This document shows, piece by piece, positions 58,695-64,000 of a DNA stretch of 64,000 bases. A program made the position numbers and the translations under genes. Each line of letters begins with the position of its first letter. Within the stretch, counting starts at the first letter, position 1. Below the pieces are notes generated by a model. The model saw nothing but the letters and a program-made list of their open reading frames with translations, ran no database searches and was not told the DNA's origin. Location of the stretch: assembly GCA_904419945.1 (NCBI GenBank), contig CAJFTM010000002.1:1-64000 (forward strand), written 5' to 3'. This DNA comes from an uncultured Clostridia bacterium. Its GTDB lineage: Bacteria; Bacillota; Clostridia; Christensenellales; Borkfalkiaceae.

Positions 58695-59950
58695 GCGAGA
58701 CGGGCGGCCAAATAGGCCGCGCACTCCTCCGCCGCGACGCTCTCTGAAGCGGAATCGGCCATATTTTTGACGGTATAGCGCCCCTCGTTCAGCTCGTTCG
58801 AACCGATGACGACGACGTACCGTGCGCCGACCTTGCCCGCGTACTTAAATTGTGCCTTGACCGAGCGGGATGCATGATCAAAATCTGCCGCGATGCCGCG
58901 CGCGCGCAGGTCGGCGACCAGAGCGAAGGCAGCCCTGCGGCCCTCCTCGTCCAGTCCGGCGACATACACGCCCAGCGGCGGCTCTTGGGGAATATTCTTG
59001 CCGGTATTTTCCAGCACGAGGAGCATGCGCTCGATGCCGCTGCCGAACCCGATAGCCGGAACGGACGGGCCGCCCAAATTTTCGATGAGGGTATCGTACC
59101 GCCCGCCGCCGAGCACGGTACCCTGCGAACCGATGGCCGTGGAGACAAACTCGAACACCGTTTTGGAATAGTAATCCAACCCGCGCACGAGCTTGGGATT
59201 GATCTTATACTTGACGCCGCAGGAATCGAGGATGGCACACAGTTTTTCAAAGTGCTCGCGGCACTCGTCGCACAGATAATCGATGGAACGGGGCGCGCCC
59301 TCGTTGATCTTTGCGCACGCCTCTTCCTTGCAGTCGAGGATGCGCAGCGGATTCTTTTCGAAGCGGGCGTTGCAGGTCCCGCACATTTCGGGCAAGTGCG
59401 GGCGCAGGTACTCTTTGAGCGCCTCGTTGAACTTGGGGCGGCAGTGCTTGCAGCCGATGGAGTTGATGTTGAGCTCCACCCCCTCTACCCCGAGGGCGGC
59501 GATATAGTCGCGCGCGAGGAGGATGACCTCCGCGTCCGTTTCGGGTCCCTTTCCGCCGAAGATCTCGACGCCGAACTGGTGATGCTCGCGCAGTCTGCCC
59601 GCCTGCGGCCGCTCATAGCGGAAAACGGGGGTGATATAATACATCTTTAAAGGGAGAGCTCCGCCGGCAAGGCCGTTTTCGATAAAGGCGCGCACGACGC
59701 CCGCCGTTCCCTCCGGTTTCAGCGTGATGGAGCGATCGCCCTTATCGAGAAAGGTGTACATCTCCTTATTGACGATGTCCGTTGTATCGCCCACGCCGCG
59801 CAGAAACAGCTCGGTATGCTCGAATGTGGGCGTACGGATCTCGCGCAGGCCGTACAGCGCCGCAATGCGGCGCGCGGTATTTTCGACAAAATGCCATTTA
59901 TATGCCTCGGCAGGCAGTACGTCTTTGGTTCCTTTGGGGATATTGATCAT
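58691..59950 (-). CDS. hisS: Histidyl-tRNA synthetase
   Basis: 419 residues, ATG at 59950 after CAAGGAG. Class II motifs: KPEGTAGVVRAFIENG, motif 2 FRYERPQAGRLREHHQFG, HisRS signature LVRGLDYYSKTVFEF and motif 3 IGFGSGIERML. Charges tRNA-His. First gene of hisS-rseC-trxA, with overlapping stops and starts throughout. A TTGAAA-18-TACAAT promoter at 60096-60125 lies 150 bp upstream. Confidence 0.98.
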   Translation of the reverse strand: MINIPKGTKDVLPAEAYKWHFVENTARRIAALYGLREIRTPTFEHTELFLRGVGDTTDIVNKEMYTFLDKGDRSITLKPEGTAGVVRAFIENGLAGGALPLKMYYITPVFRYERPQAGRLREHHQFGVEIFGGKGPETDAEVILLARDYIAALGVEGVELNINSIGCKHCRPKFNEALKEYLRPHLPEMCGTCNARFEKNPLRILDCKEEACAKINEGAPRSIDYLCDECREHFEKLCAILDSCGVKYKINPKLVRGLDYYSKTVFEFVSTAIGSQGTVLGGGRYDTLIENLGGPSVPAIGFGSGIERMLLVLENTGKNIPQEPPLGVYVAGLDEEGRRAAFALVADLRARGIAADFDHASRSVKAQFKYAGKVGARYVVVIGSNELNEGRYTVKNMADSASESVAAEECAAYLAARLA

Positions 59951-60095
59951 GAAAACTCCTTGGGTTGCGCGTTTTTTTCCTTCGCGCGTTTCTCGCAAAA
60001 GGGTTGCTGCGAAACGCTTGATCGGAGAGGCACCCCGCCGTTCGCCTCCCCTTGTCGGCTCGGCGGCCGGGGCCTGCGTGCTCCGTTTTTATTTT

Positions 60096-60125
60096 ATTGT
60101 AACACGCGCAGGGTGGCCATTTCAA
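60096..60125 (-). promoter_or_regulatory. hisS promoter
   Basis: Minus-strand TTGAAA and TACAAT with 18-bp spacing. Confidence 0.65.
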
Positions 60126-60310
60126 TGGCAAAAATCACACTTTTCCGCAAAAACCGCCGCTTTTGACGGCAAAAGCGCCGCTATAAAGAATTTTTTAAAA
60201 GAGGCAAAATCACACCTTTGCCTTTTTTCCCAACTTGCCGACACTTCGGCTCACGGATGGGGTGAATTTCCGTGATTTATTAAAGGTGTGCCCTTAAAAT
60301 TCGCGGAAAG

Positions 60311-60336
60311 AGGGGAAAACCGTTCGGGTTTCCCCT
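60311..60336 (-). terminator. hslU-side hairpin
   Basis: GGGGAAA and TTTCCCC pair around an ACCGTTCGG loop; tail weak. Likely ends the trmFO-hslV-hslU transcript. Confidence 0.5.
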
Positions 60337-60390
60337 CCCCCCCCTCACGGCTTTTTCTTTTGTCAGCTCAAAAGAAAAAGCGTTGAATTC

Positions 60391-61698
60391 TTACAACACA
60401 TACTTCTTCAAGTCGCGGTCGCTGATGACCTTGTCGAGATGCTCGTCGACATATTTCTGGTCGATGGTGACGGTGACAGTCGGATAATCGCCGCCGGCAT
60501 TGAAGGAGATGTCTTCCAGCAGATATTCCATGACCGTATGCAGCCGGCGGGCGCCGATATCCTCGCTGGTCGCGTTCATATCGGCGGAGATCTGCGCGAT
60601 CTCCTCGATGGCGTCATCGGTAAAGTGCAGGTCGATATTGTCGACGGCGAGCAGCTTGCCGTACTGTGCAGTGATGGCGTTTTGCGGCTGGGTGAGGATC
60701 TTGACGAAGTCATCCTTGGAGAGGCTCTCCAGCTCGACGTTGATGGGGAAGCGCCCCTGCAGCTCGGGGATGAGGTCCTCCACTTTGGAGAGGTGGAATG
60801 CCCCCGCCGCGATGAAGAGGATAAAGTCCGTCTTGACCGGGCCGTACTTGGTCATGACCGTGCAGCCCTCGACGATGGGCAGGATATCGCGCTGGACGCC
60901 CTCGCGCGAGACATCCGCGCCGCCGCGATTCTCCTTGCCGGCGATCTTATCGATCTCGTCGATGAAGATGATGCCCTGTTCCTCGGCGCGGCGCAGGGCC
61001 TCGGCGTTGACGGAGTCGTTGTCGATGAGTTTTTCGCTCTCTTCGGCGATGAGCTGCTGCATTGCCTGCTTTACGCTCATCTTGCGGCGTTTTCTCTTTT
61101 TGGGGAGCATTTCCCCGAAAATGGAGCCGATGTTGATCTCGGCGCCGCCGGGCACGAGCTCCATGCTCTTGGGCGTATCGACCACCTCGATCTCGATCTG
61201 CGTATCGTCAAACTTGCCGGCATGCAGGTCCTCGAGCAGCTTGGCATCGAATACTTCCTTGGCCATTTCGCCCCGCTCCCCCTTCTTCATTTCGGAAAGG
61301 ACGGCGATAACCTTCTTTTCGGCGGCGGCCTCCGCCTTTACGGAGACCTCCTTCATCTTTTCCTCCTTGACGAGGCGGATGGAGCACTCGACGAGGTCGC
61401 GCACCATGCTCTCGACGTCGCGGCCGACATAGCCGACCTCGGTGTATTTGGTCGCTTCGACCTTGATAAAGGGCGCCTTGACCAGCTTGGCGAGGCGGCG
61501 GGCGATCTCCGTTTTGCCGACGCCCGTCGGGCCCTTCATGATGATGTTTTTGGGCGTGATCTCCTCGCGGTCCGCCTCCGAAAGGCGGCTGCGGCGGTAG
61601 CGGTTGCGCAGCGCAATGGCGACCGCGCGCTTGGCCTTATCCTGCCCGATGATGTATTTATCCAATTCGTTTACGATCTGTTTGGGTGATAAACTCAT
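60391..61698 (-). CDS. hslU: ATP-dependent protease ATPase subunit HslU (ClpY)
   Basis: 435 residues, ATG at 61698 with GGGAGG nine bases upstream. AAA+ unfoldase of the HslUV (ClpYQ) protease: N domain [20 protein letters not shown], Walker [16 protein letters not shown], the charged I-domain (about residues 110-230), Walker [10 protein letters not shown] and the C-terminal Arg-finger region [18 protein letters not shown], ending in the docking tail YVL. Operon partner of HslV. Confidence 0.98.
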   Translation of the reverse strand: MSLSPKQIVNELDKYIIGQDKAKRAVAIALRNRYRRSRLSEADREEITPKNIIMKGPTGVGKTEIARRLAKLVKAPFIKVEATKYTEVGYVGRDVESMVRDLVECSIRLVKEEKMKEVSVKAEAAAEKKVIAVLSEMKKGERGEMAKEVFDAKLLEDLHAGKFDDTQIEIEVVDTPKSMELVPGGAEINIGSIFGEMLPKKRKRRKMSVKQAMQQLIAEESEKLIDNDSVNAEALRRAEEQGIIFIDEIDKIAGKENRGGADVSREGVQRDILPIVEGCTVMTKYGPVKTDFILFIAAGAFHLSKVEDLIPELQGRFPINVELESLSKDDFVKILTQPQNAITAQYGKLLAVDNIDLHFTDDAIEEIAQISADMNATSEDIGARRLHTVMEYLLEDISFNAGGDYPTVTVTIDQKYVDEHLDKVISDRDLKKYVL

Positions 61699-61837
61699 AA
61701 TTTAATGACCTCCCTTGGCGCCCGTTGCGGCGCCCGATCCGGGTATATTCTTCGAGAAATGGTTGAACCGATCCTTTTGCGGCAGGCCGTATATATGGCG
61801 CTGCCGCCGCTGCCGATGCCCGGCACTTTGCCGCGCG

Positions 61838-62374
61838 TCAGACCTCTTCGACGATGATATGGTCGTTGGTGAAGACGCAGATCTCGCTGGCGATCTTGAG
61901 CGACTTATAGGCGATCTCCGAAGCGGTGTAGCCGGTCTCCTGCAGCAGGGCGCGGCCCGCCGCAAGGGCATAGTTGCCGCCGCTGCCGATGGCACACACG
62001 CCGCCGTCCGGCTCGATCACTTCGCCGTTGCCGCTGACGATGAGCAGCTGATCCTTGTCGGCGACGATCATCATCGCCTCGAGCTTGCGCACCATCTTGT
62101 CGTTGCGCCACATTTCGGCGAGTTCGACCGCCGAGCGCATGAGGTTGCCCGAAAACTTGTTCAGCATCCCCTCAAACCGCTCGGAGAGGGAAAAGGCGTC
62201 CGCCACGGAACCTGCAAAGCCCAAAATGACCTTGCCGCCGTAGATGCGGCGCACCTTGACCGCATTGTTTTTGAAGACGACCGATTCGCCCATGGTGACC
62301 TGTCCGTCACCGGCGATCGCCGTTTTGCCGTCCTTTTTGACGGCGCATATCGTTGTACCTCTGAATTCCGGCAT
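61838..62374 (-). CDS. hslV: ATP-dependent protease peptidase subunit HslV (ClpQ)
   Basis: 178 residues. Threonine protease; the family processing site gives N-terminal Thr from [14 protein letters not shown] (Thr7 or Thr8 becomes the active residue). [14 protein letters not shown] and [16 protein letters not shown] are diagnostic. Dodecamer with HslU for stress proteolysis. 139 bp separate hslV from hslU and 18 bp from trmFO, all under one CIRCE-regulated promoter. Confidence 0.98.
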   Translation of the reverse strand: MPEFRGTTICAVKKDGKTAIAGDGQVTMGESVVFKNNAVKVRRIYGGKVILGFAGSVADAFSLSERFEGMLNKFSGNLMRSAVELAEMWRNDKMVRKLEAMMIVADKDQLLIVSGNGEVIEPDGGVCAIGSGGNYALAAGRALLQETGYTASEIAYKSLKIASEICVFTNDHIIVEEV

Positions 62375-62392
62375 GATTGACCTCCGTAAATT

Positions 62393-63712
62393 TTATAGTT
62401 GTCCGCGCAGATATCCGGCGATGCGGTCGATGCGCTCGAGCGCGCGCTCGGCCAGCCTGCGCTTTTTGAGCGCCTTGTCGCGGATATGCTCCGCGAGCGG
62501 GCGCAGGATCCCATAGTTTGCGTTCATCGGCTGGAAGTTATCCGTCGGCTGCGAAACGTGCAGGGCGAGCGCGCCGGTGACCGTTTCCGCATCCCATTCG
62601 ACGGGCTGCGCGCCGCGCAATTTGAGGGCAAGGGCGATCGCCGCGGCGAGGCCGCTGTCTGCACTCTCCACATACCCCTCTACGCCCGTGATCTGCCCCG
62701 CAAAAAAGACGAGGGGATCGGCGCGCAGCGAATAATCGGGCGAAAGCACCTCCGGCGCGTTGAGGTAAGTATTGCGGTGCATCACCCCGTAGCGCAAAAA
62801 CTCTGCGCCGCGCAGGGCGGGGATCATGGAAAAGACCCTCTTCTGTTCGGGAAACTTCAAATTTGTCTGGAACCCGACCAGATTGTACGCCGTGCCCGCG
62901 CAATTTTCCTTGCGCAGCTGCAGCACGGCATAGGGGCGCTTTCCCTCCGCGTCATACAGGCCGACCGGTTTGAGCATGCCGAAGCGCAGCGTATCCGCAC
63001 CGCGCGCCGCCATCGCCTCGACGGGCATGCACCCCTCGAACAATTCGCGCCTGTCGATGCCGTGATCGTTCGCGCGTTCGGCGTGCAGCAGCGCATCGAC
63101 GAACGCCTCGTACTCCTCGCGCGTCATCGGGCAGTTGACGTAATCGCCCTCCCCTTTGCCGTAGCGATCGGCCGTGAACGTCTTGGAAAAGTCGATGCTG
63201 TCCGCCGATACGATGGGCGCAGCCGCGTCGTAAAAATACAGCGAGCCGCCCAGCCGGGCAGAGATATCCTCCGCCAAAGCGTCCAACGTCAGCGGGCCGG
63301 TCGCCACGATGGCGGGCCCTTCCGGTACGCGGACCGCCTCCTCGCAGACGACTTCGATGTTTTTCTGCCCGCGGATCCGCGCGGTGATATGGGCGGAAAA
63401 TGCCTCCCGGTCGACCGCGAGCGCGCCGCCGGCGGGGACGCGCGTCGCATCCGCCGCCTCCATGACCAGCGAACCCAGCCGCCGCATCTCCTCTTTCAGC
63501 AGGCCGCAGGCGTTGCCGTACACGTCGCTGCTCTTGAGCGAATTGCTGCATACCAGCTCGGCGAACCCGCTGCAAGAGTGCGCCGGCGTAAAGCGGGCAG
63601 GCTTACACTCGACGAGACGGACGCGGATGCCGTGCGCCGCCAGGAAATAAGCCGCCTCACACCCTGCAAGCCCGGCGCCGACCACCGTGACGCGCTGCAC
63701 ATCCTGTCCCAT
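62393..63712 (-). CDS. trmFO: Methylenetetrahydrofolate-tRNA-(uracil-5-)-methyltransferase TrmFO
   Basis: 439 residues, ATG at 63712. Folate- and FAD-dependent enzyme that makes ribothymidine-54 in tRNA. FAD motif VVGAGLAGCEAAYFLA (about residues 10-25), catalytic Cys55 in AELVCSNSLKSSDVYG and a second conserved Cys in LFEGCMPVE. First gene of the trmFO-hslV-hslU operon (xerC and codY, which join them in Bacillus, are absent). Preceded by a CIRCE element and a sigma-A promoter. Confidence 0.97.
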   Translation of the reverse strand: MGQDVQRVTVVGAGLAGCEAAYFLAAHGIRVRLVECKPARFTPAHSCSGFAELVCSNSLKSSDVYGNACGLLKEEMRRLGSLVMEAADATRVPAGGALAVDREAFSAHITARIRGQKNIEVVCEEAVRVPEGPAIVATGPLTLDALAEDISARLGGSLYFYDAAAPIVSADSIDFSKTFTADRYGKGEGDYVNCPMTREEYEAFVDALLHAERANDHGIDRRELFEGCMPVEAMAARGADTLRFGMLKPVGLYDAEGKRPYAVLQLRKENCAGTAYNLVGFQTNLKFPEQKRVFSMIPALRGAEFLRYGVMHRNTYLNAPEVLSPDYSLRADPLVFFAGQITGVEGYVESADSGLAAAIALALKLRGAQPVEWDAETVTGALALHVSQPTDNFQPMNANYGILRPLAEHIRDKALKKRRLAERALERIDRIAGYLRGQL

Positions 63713-63735
63713 CCTCTGCAACTTCCTTCCGTGAA

Positions 63736-63762
63736 TTAGCACTCTTAAAGCAAGAGTGCTAA
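63736..63762. promoter_or_regulatory. CIRCE element (HrcA operator)
   Basis: TTAGCACTC-N9-GAGTGCTAA, a perfect match to CIRCE, lying at the transcription start of trmFO-hslV-hslU. Indicates heat-shock repression by HrcA of the HslUV protease and, through polarity, of a tRNA modification enzyme. Confidence 0.96.
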
Positions 63763-63766
63763 GCTA

Positions 63767-63795
63767 ATTATATGCAGAATGCGCCCCCTTGTCAA
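63767..63795 (-). promoter_or_regulatory. trmFO-hslVU promoter
   Basis: Minus-strand TTGACA and TATAAT, both perfect, 17-bp spacing, with the CIRCE element directly downstream. Confidence 0.93.
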
Positions 63796-63912
63796 GAGTT
63801 TTTTGTGCATTTATCAAAATTTATTGTGCCGTGCTTAAAAAACGCGCCGGCCGCATGCGATCGGTTTTTACGTCTCCAAAGCATCGCTGCCCGCGCGCCG
63901 GCCATCGCAAAG

Positions 63913-63937
63913 GCCCCTTCCCGCGGCGGGAAGGGGC
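63913..63937 (-). terminator. Terminator of the right-edge gene
   Basis: 12-bp stem GCCCCTTCCCGC with complement; followed by TTT on the minus strand. It ends the gene whose last codons are at 63950-64000. Confidence 0.6.
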
Positions 63938-63949
63938 TTGCTGTGCCTG

Positions 63950-64000
63950 TTATTCTTCTGTTTCGGCCGCTTCGCCCGGTTCGGGGGGCGCTTGATCCGC
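63950..64000 (-). CDS. C-terminal tail of a gene cut by the right edge
   Basis: Only 16 residues and a TAA stop are inside the window, an acidic Pro/Ala-rich tail (ADQAPPEPGEAAETEE). In Bacillus the gene before trmFO is topA, and DNA topoisomerase I can carry such tails, so topA is a guess from synteny only. Confidence 0.4.
   Translation of the reverse strand, partial: ADQAPPEPGEAAETEE

Larger units (their letters stand above)
59951..60390. other. Intergenic region upstream of hisS
   Basis: No gene is supported. It holds the hisS promoter and two copies of a GGCAAAAATCACAC-type direct repeat (about 60128 and 60211) of unknown use, and the hslU terminator hairpin at 60311-60336. A T-box leader was looked for and not found. 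Confidence 0.5.

Noticed and set aside
59951..60300. T-box riboswitch upstream of hisS
   Set aside because: The T-box core AGGGTGGNACCGCG was not found; a GGTGG stretch near 60110 is not in that context.
1..64000. CRISPR arrays, rRNA genes, IS elements, integrases, prophage genes
   Set aside because: None seen on either strand; the only direct repeats are those at the tRNA.

Overview
The window is about 58-60% G+C and almost certainly comes from a Gram-positive, endospore-forming lineage of Clostridia (Firmicutes). The evidence is the yqfC-yqfD-phoH-yqfF-ybeY-era block, BofA, a SipL/DUF3794 LysM protein, Veg, Rex-linked AdhE, GTP-type PEPCK, a CIRCE-controlled trmFO-hslV-hslU operon, strong AGGAGG ribosome binding sites and TTGACA/TATAAT promoters. 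The exact order cannot be fixed from sequence alone; a gut member related to Christensenellales or similar uncultured Clostridia is a reasonable guess. Most genes lie on the minus strand.

Layout. 0-2.4 kb: edge fragment, YfbR-like nucleotidase, TPP riboswitch with attenuator and a ThiT-type thiamine transporter carrying an extra membrane domain. 2.4-7.5 kb: the six-gene yqfC-to-era operon, with a possible sigma-E-type promoter. 7.7-13.5 kb: small membrane and zinc-ribbon genes, then a membrane-anchored, domain-permuted GH3 glycosidase with a 4-TM partner and a divergent AraC regulator. 13.5-19.1 kb: M1-like lipoprotein peptidase, choloylglycine-hydrolase-like enzyme, two different sirtuins (one behind a promoter with two near-identical 19-bp palindromes) and a DUF1858 protein. 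19.3-19.6 kb: a dense cluster of DnaA boxes with no gene. 19.8-21.7 kb: tRNA-Arg(ACG), tandem 147/148-bp repeats that each carry the tRNA 3' end, and an A+T-rich cassette (small membrane protein, lipoprotein, XRE regulator).

21.7-25.8 kb: TraX, HxlR, cupin, BofA and a decayed WYL regulator next to a YjbR protein. 25.8-29.8 kb: rex-adhE-APH-like kinase operon. 30-39 kb: ispE, envelope proteins, SipL-like LysM protein, Veg, an acidic zinc-ribbon protein, a large lipoprotein, and rplM-rpsI behind a probable L13 leader. 39.5-49.5 kb: PEPCK, a lineage protein, epimerase/EFR1 ferredoxin pair, cysE-alaS (a short AlaRS), a DeoR regulator with an odd start, cysK. 49.5-57 kb: ABC-2 exporter, flavodoxin, xylB, aroK-like/cysS, mutY. 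57-64 kb: small membrane protein, hisS-rseC-trxA, and the HrcA/CIRCE-controlled trmFO-hslV-hslU operon, with the tail of a gene (possibly topA) at the right edge.

Functionally this is mostly core chromosome: translation, ribosome maturation, fermentative redox balance, cysteine synthesis and proteolysis. Accessory material is concentrated at 19.3-25 kb. No complete mobile element, CRISPR array or rRNA gene was seen.
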